The notes beneath the pieces are model-generated. The model was not told the DNA's origin, made no database searches, and worked only from the letters and a program-made list of their open reading frames with translations. DNA of 64,000 nucleotides from VAZQ01 sp963712565 (GTDB lineage: Bacteria; Pseudomonadota; Alphaproteobacteria; Rhizobiales; Xanthobacteraceae), in assembly GCA_963712565.1 (NCBI GenBank), contig CAVQIP010000040.1:124001-188000 (forward strand), in the 5' to 3' direction. The translations under genes and the position numbers were made by a program. Below, one piece after another: positions 1 to 7,826 of the stretch (within the stretch, counting starts at the first letter, position 1; every line of letters starts with the position of its first letter).

Positions 1-120
1 GGCGTGCGGCGCGTGCAGCTCGTGCAGCACGTGGCGGTCGATATAGATGAGGTCGCGGCCGTCGGCGCGCCGTGCGACCAGGTGGGAATCCCAGATCTTG
101 TCGAACAAAGTCTTGGGCAT
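1..120 (-). CDS. leuC: 3-isopropylmalate dehydratase large subunit, N-terminal fragment
   Basis: Only the first 40 codons are in the window; the gene runs off the left edge. The visible protein begins MPKTLFDKIWDSH and contains the block YIDRHVLHELHAPHA, which matches the N-terminus of LeuC. LeuC is the [4Fe-4S] subunit that with LeuD interconverts 2- and 3-isopropylmalate in leucine synthesis in the cytosol. The iron-sulphur cysteines lie outside the window and cannot be checked. Homoaconitase-type relatives start in a similar way, so the exact substrate is inferred. A strong hairpin separates it from the upstream iorB on the same strand, so it is probably transcribed separately. Confidence 0.85.
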   Translation of the reverse strand, partial: MPKTLFDKIWDSHLVARRADGRDLIYIDRHVLHELHAPHA

Positions 121-165
121 GACGGCGTTGCTCGCGGGCTACCTCGCAACTGTATCCCTGACGCG

Positions 166-202
166 AAAAAGATGCATCCCCGGGCCTCGACCCGGGGATG
201 CA
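166..202 (-). terminator. Rho-independent terminator after iorB
   Basis: A perfect 12-bp inverted repeat (173-184 with 191-202, arm TGCATCCCCGGG) has a 6-nt loop. On the minus strand it is followed within two bases by five T residues (complement of 166-170). It lies 20 bp beyond the iorB stop codon and ahead of leuC, which fits transcription termination between the two. Confidence 0.75.
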
Positions 203-221
203 GCGGCCATAAGCCCGCGCC

Positions 222-2412
222 TCAAGCCAGCCTGATGTTCTTCAACGGCAAGCTGCGCACCGGTTTGCCGGTCGCGGCATGGATGGCGTTGAGCACGGCG
301 GGCGCCACCACGCAGATCGTCGGCTCGCCGACCCCGCCCCAGAAATCCTGGCTGGGCACCAGCACCGTTTCCACTTTCGGCATCTCGGCCAGCCGCATGA
401 TCTCGTAGCTGTCGAAGTTGAGATCCACCATGCGGCCGTCCTTGACCCGGCATTCGCCGTAGAGCGTGGCGGTGAGGCCATAGGCGACCGAGCCTTCGAC
501 CTGGGCCGCGATCTGGCCGGGATTGACGGCATGCCCGCAATTGAGCGCCAGCACCATGCGATGAACCTTGAGCTTGCCCTGGCCGCTCACCGAGACTTCG
601 GCGACGGCAGCCGAGTAGCTGCCGTAGCCCATGAATTGCGCGATGCCGCGATGCACGCCGGGCGGAAGCGGCTTGCCCCAGTCGCCCTTCTCCGCCGCGG
701 CGTTGAGCACGGCGAGATGCTTGGGATGCTTGCCCATGAGCGCGCGGCGGAATTCGAGCGGGTCCTTGCCGGCCGCGCGCGCCACCTCATCGATGAAGCA
801 TTCCATGTACACGCGCGTTCTGGTTGGTGTTGACCCCGCGCCAGGGCCCGACCGGCACGTGGGTGTTGCGCATCACGTATTCGATCAGCAGGTTGGGCAC
901 GGTGTAGCCGAGCTGCGCGTCGCCCGGCTCCTCCCACAGTCCTTGCAGTTGGCGTCGGTCCTTGCCGCCGACGATTCCCGCCGGATTCAAGGTGGCGTTG
1001 ATCGATTGCCCGGATACGCGGACGTGCAGTCCGACCAGACTGCCCTCGGCGTCGAGGCCGGCGGACAGCCGGCACTGGGAGATCGGCCGGAAGAAGTCGT
1101 GCGCCTGGTCTTCCTCGCGGCTCCAGATCAGCTTGATCGGGACGCCGGGGAAATTCTTGGCGATCTCCACCGCCTGGCGGACGAAGTCCTGCGTGCCGCC
1201 GCGCCGCCCGAAGCCGCCGCCGAGATCGAGGCGGTGGACATCACAGTTGGCGAGCGGAACGCCGGAGACCTCCGACAAGGCGGCAAGCGACGCCTCCACG
1301 TTCTGGCTCGGCACCCACACCTCGGCCTTGTCGGCCGAGATCTTGACCGTGGCGTTCATCGGCTCCATGCACGCATGGGCGAGGAACGGCGTGCTGTAGA
1401 CCGCCTCGACCTTCTTGGCCGCGCCCTCGATCGCCTTCGGCGCGTCGCCGTTGCGACGGTCTCCGTTGGTGGCGGCCGCGGTGAGCCCCTCCTTGAGGTG
1501 CTCGGCGATGGTCGCGCTCGACTGGGATGCGCTGGCGCCCTCGTCCCAGACGATCGGCAGGGCGTCGAGCGCGGTCTTCGCCCGCCACCAGGTATCGGCA
1601 ACGACCGCGACGCCGGTGTCCTTCACCTTCACGACTTTGCGGAAGCCGGGCATGCCCGCGATCTTCGCCTCGTCGTAGCTCTTGAGCTTGCCGCCGAACA
1701 CCGGGCACTCCTTGATCGCGGCGCACAGCATGCCCGGCAGCTGCACGTCGATGGCATAGCGCTTGCTGCCGTTGAGCTTGTCGGCGGTATCGAGCCGCTT
1801 CATCGGCTTGCCCGCGATCTTCCAGTCTTTCGGATCCTTGAGCTTGATGCTCTTGGCATCCGGGGGGTCGAGCTTGGCCGCGGCGCCGGCGACCTTGCCG
1901 TAGCTGGTCGAGCGCCGGGTGGCGGCGTGGCTGATGACGCCGTCGGCGACGGTGAGCTCGCCGACCGGCACTTTCCAATCCTCGGCGGCGGCCTGCAGCA
2001 GCATCATGCGCGCGGCGGCGCCGCCGCGGCGGACGTAATCCTGCGAGGTGCGGATGCCGCGGCTGCCGCCGGTTCCCATCTCGCCCCAGGCGCGCTTGCG
2101 GGCGAGATTGGCGCCGGGAGTGATCTGCTCGGTTGTCACCTTGCTCCAATCGCATTCGAGCTCTTCCGCGACGAGCTGGGCGAGCCCGGTGAGCGTGCCC
2201 TGTCCCATCTCCGAGCGCGCGATGCGGATCACGCAGGTGTCGTCCGGCTTGATGGCGACCCAGATATTGACCTCGGTGCCGTCTCCGGCCGCGCTCTGCG
2301 CCAGTGCCGAGCCGGGCGGGAGGTTGAATCCGAGTGCGAACCCGCCGCCGGCGGCGGCGGAGCCGACGATGAACGTGCGGCGCGAGAGCTTCGCGGCTTG
2401 GCCGCGGACCAT
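222..2412 (-). CDS. iorB: Isoquinoline 1-oxidoreductase beta subunit-type molybdenum hydroxylase (one frameshift)
   Basis: Large molybdopterin-binding subunit of the xanthine oxidase superfamily, IorB type, about 729 residues when read through. It begins at ATG 2412 (a GTG lies nine bases upstream, after a GGGAGGGGAG ribosome site). It carries a Tat signal (LSRRTFI, then a hydrophobic stretch ending ALAQSA), so it is probably exported folded. Cofactor-site motifs seen are GGGFGRRGG, GPWRGVNTNQN and GVGEPT near the C-terminus. The reading frame breaks at about 811-817: upstream reads GVNTNQNA and the next frame continues VYMECFIDEVA, which needs one base removed. The small subunit iorA is directly upstream. 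Substrate is unknown; family members hydroxylate N-heterocycles or oxidise aldehydes. Confidence 0.85.
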
Positions 2413-2432
2413 CCTTGTCACGGCTCCCCTCC

Positions 2433-2894
2433 CTAGGTTCTGGACATGTCGTTGGCGGCCATGTGCACGGCCGCGCGGATGCGCTGATAGGTTCCGCACC
2501 GGCAGATATTGGTCATCGCCTCGTCGATGTCCTGGTCGGTGGGCTTGGGGGTCTTCTTGAGGAGCGCCGCGGCCGCCATGATCTGCCCGGACTGGCAATA
2601 GCCGCATTGCGGCACGTCGACCGCCGCCCACGCCTTCTGCACCGGATGCGAGCTGGTGGCGGACAGACCCTCGATGGTCACGATCTGGTCGGTGGCTTTC
2701 AGGTCCCCGACGCGGATGGAGCAGGAGCGTTGCACCGTGCCGTCAATGTGTACGGAGCAGGCGCCGCATTGCGCGATGCCGCAGCCGTATTTGGTGCCGG
2801 TTAGTCCGACCTGCTCGCGGATGACCCACAACAGCGGGGTCTCCGGCTCCACCTCCACATCGCGGATGCTGCCGTTGATGTTGAGCTTTACCAT
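2433..2894 (-). CDS. iorA: Isoquinoline 1-oxidoreductase alpha subunit-type [2Fe-2S] protein
   Basis: The 153-residue electron-transfer subunit partners the molybdenum subunit encoded 20 bp downstream. The N-terminal plant-type ferredoxin domain shows GCGIAQCGACSVHIDG plus a later Cys. The C-terminal domain shows CGYCQSGQ and ICRCGTYQRI, the second cluster typical of this superfamily. ATG 2894 was chosen because GAGAGGAAG precedes it and the encoded MVKLNINGS matches the family start; the frame is open further upstream without homology. No separate FAD subunit is nearby, as expected for the Ior type, which passes electrons to a cytochrome or other acceptor instead of NAD. Confidence 0.9.
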   Translation of the reverse strand: MVKLNINGSIRDVEVEPETPLLWVIREQVGLTGTKYGCGIAQCGACSVHIDGTVQRSCSIRVGDLKATDQIVTIEGLSATSSHPVQKAWAAVDVPQCGYCQSGQIMAAAALLKKTPKPTDQDIDEAMTNICRCGTYQRIRAAVHMAANDMSRT

Positions 2895-3036
2895 GAGCTT
2901 CCTCTCGCGAGTTGCCTTGGACGCGAATACGTTCTTACCGCCGGCACGCCAGGCCGGGCGGATTGGAGAGAATCCAAAATGCGTCCCAGATCGTTGCGAA
3001 GCATAGCGCATTCGCTCCCGCCTTGCCTATGGCGGT

Positions 3037-3921
3037 TTGCCGGCTACGCGCGCGGCCGAACGCAATCGCCGCGACCGGCTTCGAGCGATCAAGGCAAATA
3101 GCGTGCGAGCGTCGCGACCGGCGCCGACCCGAGCCGTGATCGCACGCGGCGACGTGCGGATCGAGATCCTGGCGCAAGGAAGCGAGCGAGCCAACGTCAT
3201 CGTGCTCCTGCCCTCGCTGGGGCGCGGCGCATCCGATTTCGATGCGGTGGCGGTGCGCCTCGCCGACGCCGGCTACCGGGTGCTGCGGCCGCAACCGCGC
3301 GGCATCGGCCGCAGCCGAGGTCCGCTGCACGGGATCGATTTGCACGACTGCGCGGCCGACGTGGCCGCGGTCATCGAGCATGCGGACCGCGGCCCGGCTT
3401 TCGTGGTCGGACACGCCTTCGGCAACCGGGTGGCGCGCATGCTCGCGACCGACCGGCCGGAGCTCGTCCGCGCGGTCGCCCTCGTCGCCGCGAATATCGG
3501 CCGGGCGCCGAGCCCGCCGCAGATGCGCGCGGCGATCCGCGCCAGCGCCGACCCGTCGCTGCCCGACGAGGAGCGCATCCGGGCGCTGCAATTCGCCTTC
3601 TTTGCGCCCGGCAACGACCCGCGCAGCTGGCTGAAAGGCTGGCATCCCGAGGTGCTGGCGGCGCAGCGCATCGCCGGCGATCGCACCTCCCGCGACGAGG
3701 ACTTCGCGGCGGGACAGGCGCCGATCCTCTACCTGCAGCCCGAGCACGATCCGCTGGCGCATGTCGAGGACGCCGAGGCCTACCAGCGACAGTTCGGCGA
3801 ACGCGTCAGCATCGTGGTGGTCGAGCGCGCGAGCCACGCCGTGATCGCCGAGCAGCCCGACGCCGTCAGCGCGGCACTGGTCGCCTATGCGCGCAAGCTG
3901 TGGCCCGGCCAGGGCGCATAG
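3037..3921 (+). CDS. Alpha/beta hydrolase-fold protein lacking the nucleophilic serine
   Basis: A 294-residue alpha/beta-hydrolase fold. It has the oxyanion region (VIVLLPSLGRGASDFD), a nucleophile-elbow sequence VVGHAFGNRVAR, a late acidic turn (PEHDPLAHVED) and a final histidine (ASHAVI). The elbow has Ala where Ser, Cys or Asp is expected, so normal ester hydrolysis is doubtful. The frame opens at TTG 3037; no ATG with a good ribosome site precedes the conserved core, so the start is uncertain. It diverges from iorA with about 140 bp between them and may be a cofactorless oxygenase-like or binding member of the fold. Function is not recognised. Confidence 0.7.
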   Translation: MPATRAAERNRRDRLRAIKANSVRASRPAPTRAVIARGDVRIEILAQGSERANVIVLLPSLGRGASDFDAVAVRLADAGYRVLRPQPRGIGRSRGPLHGIDLHDCAADVAAVIEHADRGPAFVVGHAFGNRVARMLATDRPELVRAVALVAANIGRAPSPPQMRAAIRASADPSLPDEERIRALQFAFFAPGNDPRSWLKGWHPEVLAAQRIAGDRTSRDEDFAAGQAPILYLQPEHDPLAHVEDAEAYQRQFGERVSIVVVERASHAVIAEQPDAVSAALVAYARKLWPGQGA

Positions 3922-3983
3922 CTTGGACGAGTTTTTGCCGCAAACCGCCGGTCGTGTCGGCAAAGCGTTTGCGAGCGCTCCCG

Positions 3984-4012
3984 TTGTCGCCGCCTGCCGC
4001 CATCCCTACATA
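3984..4012 (+). promoter_or_regulatory. Candidate sigma-70-type promoter for the 105-aa membrane protein
   Basis: TTGTCG (3984-3989) and TACATA (4007-4012) are separated by 17 bp, and the start codon follows 31 bp later at 4044. This is a match to the general -35/-10 pattern only. Confidence 0.35.
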
Positions 4013-4043
4013 GAATCGCGAACGGCACCCCCGCGAGATCGTC

Positions 4044-4361
4044 ATGAACCAGAGGCCTGTACCAGAAGCCGAGCAACCGCGTGCCGAACCGGAGATCATT
4101 CCGCCGGGCGATGCCGATGTCCGCGGGCGCTGGCGCAGGTCGCAAACCTCTTTCGACGGCCGCGGCACCCAACGTATCTATGTCGCACGGCTGGGTCCCT
4201 TCGGTTTTGCCGTGCTGGTGCTTGCGCTCGCCGTCCTCGCGGCGCTCGTCCTGCTGTTGATGCTGGGCGCGTTCGTGGTCCTGATCCCGGTGGCCGGCGT
4301 GCTTCTGGTCGCCGCGGTCGTGATCAGCCTGTTGCGCGGGTCCCGCCGCCGCCCGCGCTGA
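4044..4361 (+). CDS. Small two-helix membrane protein of unknown function
   Basis: A 105-residue protein. The N-terminal 50 residues are polar and rich in Pro, Arg and Glu. Two hydrophobic segments follow (about residues 52-73 and 75-96) with only a short turn between, and the tail RGSRRRPR is strongly basic. The basic tail suggests a cytoplasmic C-terminus. No catalytic motif is seen and no family is recognised with certainty. It is convergent with the ECF sigma factor; a strong hairpin lies between them. It is probably a real gene, because it has a plausible promoter, an ATG start and a coherent membrane topology. Confidence 0.6.
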   Translation: MNQRPVPEAEQPRAEPEIIPPGDADVRGRWRRSQTSFDGRGTQRIYVARLGPFGFAVLVLALAVLAALVLLLMLGAFVVLIPVAGVLLVAAVVISLLRGSRRRPR

Positions 4362-4465
4362 GCCGCGGCGATCGCGGGCCTGCAGCAGCTTTGCCGCGAT
4401 TTCATCCGGGTTATCGGGGCAATCGCCAATCATGGGGCGAGCGGGCGCAGCCCCAAAATTATTGA

Positions 4466-4492
4466 CGGGCTGGCACCTGAGGTGCCAGCCCG
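4466..4492. terminator. Strong hairpin terminator between convergent genes
   Basis: A perfect 12-bp stem (4466-4477, CGGGCTGGCACC, with 4481-4492) has a 3-nt loop. On the minus strand it is followed by a T/A-rich run (complement of 4456-4465), so it most likely ends transcription of the ECF sigma gene, and may act on both strands between the converging genes. Confidence 0.65.
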
Positions 4493-4555
4493 CCGAGCCT
4501 GATCATGGACATTGAGCTGAAGGACCGCGTCGTCCGAGGGGAGCGGACGCCGCGA

Positions 4556-5164
4556 TCAGAGTGCGTTCACTCCGGACTGCTTGAGGAGGTCGGCCATCTT
4601 GCTGCGTGCATAGAACATGCGGGTCTTCACCGTGGCCGCCGGCACGCCGACGATGCGCGCTACTTCATCGACTGACTTCTCGTGGTAATAGACGAGGTCG
4701 ATGACTTCGCGGTGCGCCGGGGAGAGCTGGGTCAGGCACTTCTGGACGATGGTGTTGCGATCCTTGGTGTTGACCACGGTCTCCGGATCATCGGCGGTAT
4801 CCTCGATGGTTGCCGCCATCTGATCGTCCAAGTGCTCGTCCGTGCGGCGCCGCAGCGCCGAGAGCGCCTTGTAACGGGCGATCGCGAGCAGCCACGTGGA
4901 GACTTGGGATTTCAACTCGAAGCCCTCGGCCTGCCGCCACACGTCGAGGAACACCTCGCTCACGAGGTCCTCAGCCAGCGACTGGTTGCCGGTCAGGCGG
5001 ACGATGAAGCGGTAAACGCGCACATTGTGCCGGGCGTAAAGCACCTGCATGGCGCGCTTGTCGCCATCGGCGATGAGTCCAATCAGGGCCTCGTCCGACG
5101 TGTCCTGGACGGCAGCCCTGTAATGCGGCGACGCAATGTCCCGCAGCACATATCCGGTTTGCAT
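4556..5164 (-). CDS. ECF-family RNA polymerase sigma factor
   Basis: A 202-residue protein with the two conserved domains of group 4 (ECF) sigma factors. Region 2, at about residues 40-105, includes YRFIVRLTGNQSLAEDLVSE and ends in FELKSQVSTWLLAIARYKAL. Region 4, at about 140-195, includes LSPAHREVIDLVYYHE and the helix-turn-helix GVPAATVKTRMFYARSKM. Region 3 is absent, as expected. It should direct RNA polymerase to a small regulon. No anti-sigma factor gene is visible on either side, so control is probably by transcription or by an unlinked partner. ATG 5164 follows an AGGGGATCG ribosome site. Confidence 0.88.
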   Translation of the reverse strand: MQTGYVLRDIASPHYRAAVQDTSDEALIGLIADGDKRAMQVLYARHNVRVYRFIVRLTGNQSLAEDLVSEVFLDVWRQAEGFELKSQVSTWLLAIARYKALSALRRRTDEHLDDQMAATIEDTADDPETVVNTKDRNTIVQKCLTQLSPAHREVIDLVYYHEKSVDEVARIVGVPAATVKTRMFYARSKMADLLKQSGVNAL

Positions 5165-5239
5165 GACGATCCCCTATTAACCAGCCCTTAACGGTACTGA
5201 TTAGCAAAGACCTGTTGCTTCAATGTTACGTCGCGCCGG

Positions 5240-5293
5240 AAAAATGGTTTCGTCGCCGGGCCGATTATTTCGTGGCCGACCCGGCGACGAAAC
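5240..5293 (-). terminator. Rho-independent terminator of the signalling operon
   Basis: A perfect 14-bp inverted repeat (5247-5260, GTTTCGTCGCCGGG, with 5280-5293) has a 19-nt loop and is followed on the minus strand by five T residues (complement of 5240-5244). It lies downstream of the response regulator stop at 5344. Confidence 0.6.
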
Positions 5294-5328
5294 AAAGGTA
5301 GTTAGGCACCTCCACGTGTTTCGTCGCC
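5247..5328. repeat. Three copies of GTTTCGTCGCC
   Basis: The 11-mer occurs at 5247-5257 (plus), 5283-5293 (minus) and 5318-5328 (plus). The first two form the terminator stem. The third can pair with the middle copy instead, giving an alternative hairpin closer to the response regulator stop codon. Confidence 0.55.
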
Positions 5329-5343
5329 TGCGGCAATTCTGCT

Positions 5344-6096
5344 TCAGTCCAGCGAAGAGGTCTCCCCGGTCGGAGAGAACAAGTAGCCGCCGCCGCGGAC
5401 GGTGCGAATGACCGAGGGGTGGGCGGGATCCGGCTCGATCTTGCGGCGGATCCGCATGATGCGCAGGTCGATCGCCCGGTCGAAGGCCTCGGCATCGCGG
5501 GCATTGGCCAGTTCGAGCAGCCGGTCGCGCGACAGCACGCGTTTGGGGTTGGCGGCGAAGACCTTCAGCAGGCCGTATTCCGAGGCCGTGAGCGGATGCT
5601 CGTTGCCCTCATCGTCGCGCAGGACCTGGGCGTCGTGGTCGAGCCATTTGGTGCCGAAGCGGACGTGGGCGCGCTCGGCGGCGGGGGGCGCGCCGGCCGG
5701 AGCTTGCACCATCGGCTGCTGAGTGCTGCCGCTGCGACGCAGCACCGAACGGATGCGCGCCAGCAGTTCGCGCAGCTCGCACGGCTTGGCAAGATAGTCG
5801 TCGGCGCCGAGCTCGAGGCCGACGACGCGATCGATCGCGCTCGCCGTCGCGGTGAGCATGATGATCGGCACGCTGGTGCGCCGCTTGAGATCGCGGATGA
5901 TCGAAAGCCCGTCCTCCTCCGGCATATTGAGATCGAGAACGATCAGGTCCGGGACCTGCTGGGCGATGGTCTTGCGCAGGCTGGCGCCGCCGTCGCACAG
6001 GCTGACGCTGAAGCCATGCATGCGCAAATAGTCCCCGACCATTTCGCGCGCGGGCTGCTCGTCGTCGACGACGATGATGTGCTGCACCTGGGTCAT
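5344..6096 (-). CDS. OmpR/PhoB-family response regulator
   Basis: A 250-residue two-domain regulator. The receiver domain (about 1-120) has the acidic pair DD at 11-12, the phospho-acceptor Asp55 in LIVLDLNMP, the switch Thr (MLTAT) and Lys104 in YLAKP. A Pro/Ala linker follows, then a winged-helix DNA-binding domain (about 150-245) with LTASEYGLLKVF and RTVRGGGYLF. It overlaps the upstream kinase gene by four bases (ATGA), so the two are translationally coupled. It should be phosphorylated by one or both upstream kinases and act on promoters outside the operon. Confidence 0.92.
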   Translation of the reverse strand: MTQVQHIIVVDDEQPAREMVGDYLRMHGFSVSLCDGGASLRKTIAQQVPDLIVLDLNMPEEDGLSIIRDLKRRTSVPIIMLTATASAIDRVVGLELGADDYLAKPCELRELLARIRSVLRRSGSTQQPMVQAPAGAPPAAERAHVRFGTKWLDHDAQVLRDDEGNEHPLTASEYGLLKVFAANPKRVLSRDRLLELANARDAEAFDRAIDLRIMRIRRKIEPDPAHPSVIRTVRGGGYLFSPTGETSSLD

Positions 6097-7826
6097 GTCA
6101 CCGGCAATGTCATCTTGAACGTCGCGCCCCCTCCGGGGCCGGCGCTTTCAACCGCGATCTGCCCGCCGTGCAGATCGACGATACGCTTGACGATCGAAAG
6201 GCCGAGGCCGGTCGAGGTCTCGCCCGCGGTCGGCTTGGCCGAAAGCCGCTGGAAACGCCCGAACAGGCGGGAAATATCTTCCGGCGAAAGGCCCGCCCCC
6301 TGGTCCTTGACCTGGACCAGTATACTGTCCTGCTGCCGCCCCACCAAGAGGTCGATGGCTCCGCCGATCGGGCTGTACTTGACGGCGTTGCTCACGAGAT
6401 TGTCGATCGCCTCGCGGATGCGGTCGGCATCGCACAAGGCCGCCTGGTCGGGAGGGGCGTCGACCGTGATCGTCTGTTCCTTTCTGGCGGCGAGCGGCCG
6501 GTTTGCCTCCGCAACTTCCTGCACCAGGACCGCGAGGTCGACCGGCTCGCGCCGGATCGTGATGTCGAGGGCGTCGGCCATGGCGTCCGACACCAGGTCG
6601 TCCACCATTTCGGTGAGCCGATTGGCCGCGTCGCGGATATAGGCGATCTGCACCTTGACGTTTTCGTCGAGCGCCCCGGCCCCGGCGATCATCTCCTTCA
6701 GTATCTCGGTTCGGCCGAGGATCACGCCCAGCGGATTTTTCAAGTCGTGAGCGACGGTGCCGAGGATCTCGCTCTTGAAGCTGTTGGCCTGCCGCAGCCG
6801 CGCCCATTGCGCGGCGAGCCGGCGGTTGGCGGTCGTCAGATCCTGCGTGCGCGCGGCCACACGCTCTTCCAGCCGCGTGTTCGCGCGCTGCAATTGCTCG
6901 TACAGAATGACGTTGTCGAAGGCGATGGAAAGGCGGCTGCAGAAGATCTCGACCAGGGCGCGGTCGGTGCTGGAAAGATGGCGCGCCGCCTCGAGCACGA
7001 CGACGACTTCGCGGCCGCTCAGCGTCTTGATGTAGAGGACCGACCGGCGCGGCGAGAACTCGTGATGTCGCCGCGCGAACGCCTCTTCGACCAGACGCCG
7101 CAGCTCTTGCTCGAGAATTTGCGAGACATCGCTGCCGATGAAGCGGCTGTAGCAGCCCGAGCCGGCGAGTACCGAGAAGGTCTCGTGCGTATTCTGCGCT
7201 TCGCGCAAGACCAGGATTCCCGCGCAATCGACGTTCAGCAACGACGCGATCTGGGTGAGAACGCCTTCCGCCAGCCGTTGCATCGACTTGAAGTCGAACA
7301 AGGTCGACGCCGCCTCGATGATGATTTCGAGTCCGCGGCGCGTCTCCACCATGCGCTGGAGCTGCTGATGGCTGCGCAGCGCCGCGGTCAAGGCCGTGAA
7401 CAACTTGTCGGCGGTGAGCTCCGTCTTCGCCTTGTAGTCGTTGATGTCGTAGTCGACGATGACCCGCCGCTCCGGCGCCTGGCCCGGTTGGCCGGTGCGC
7501 AGGATGATGCGTACGGTCTCGTTCTTGAGGTCCTTGCGGATGAATTCGACCAGGCCGAGACCGGCGGTGTCGCTCTCCATGATGACGTCGAGCAGGACAA
7601 CGGCCACGTCGGGATGCTTGCGCAGGAGCTCGCGGCCCTCGGCCGCCGAATAGGCGGAGAGGATTTCGAGGCCTTGGCCGTTCAAACGGTAGTCGCTGAG
7701 CGCGAAACGCGTGCCGTCATGCACCGCCGGCTCGTCGTCGATCACCGCGATCTTCCAGCGCGGCCCCTGCTCCGGAGGTTGCTCACCGGGACCTTCGATC
7801 AGATGAACGATGTCGTCTTCAGCCAT
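6093..7826 (-). CDS. Receiver-histidine kinase hybrid (REC, middle sensor domain, HisKA, HATPase)
   Basis: A 577-residue soluble signalling protein with no membrane segment. An N-terminal receiver (about 24-155) has Asp80 in VVLLDVIME and a Lys in DYKAK. Residues 156-310 form a middle domain of the GAF/DUF3369 kind. A coiled coil (about 308-350) leads to the dimerisation domain with the phospho-accepting His360 in VAHDLKNP. The C-terminal ATPase domain has the N-box DNLVSNAVKYSP and glycine boxes DQGAGLS and STGLGLSIVK. A receiver placed in front of a kinase suggests input by phosphotransfer from the membrane kinase encoded just upstream. It overlaps that gene by eight bases and the response regulator gene by four. 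Confidence 0.9.
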   Translation of the reverse strand: MAEDDIVHLIEGPGEQPPEQGPRWKIAVIDDEPAVHDGTRFALSDYRLNGQGLEILSAYSAAEGRELLRKHPDVAVVLLDVIMESDTAGLGLVEFIRKDLKNETVRIILRTGQPGQAPERRVIVDYDINDYKAKTELTADKLFTALTAALRSHQQLQRMVETRRGLEIIIEAASTLFDFKSMQRLAEGVLTQIASLLNVDCAGILVLREAQNTHETFSVLAGSGCYSRFIGSDVSQILEQELRRLVEEAFARRHHEFSPRRSVLYIKTLSGREVVVVLEAARHLSSTDRALVEIFCSRLSIAFDNVILYEQLQRANTRLEERVAARTQDLTTANRRLAAQWARLRQANSFKSEILGTVAHDLKNPLGVILGRTEILKEMIAGAGALDENVKVQIAYIRDAANRLTEMVDDLVSDAMADALDITIRREPVDLAVLVQEVAEANRPLAARKEQTITVDAPPDQAALCDADRIREAIDNLVSNAVKYSPIGGAIDLLVGRQQDSILVQVKDQGAGLSPEDISRLFGRFQRLSAKPTAGETSTGLGLSIVKRIVDLHGGQIAVESAGPGGGATFKMTLPVT

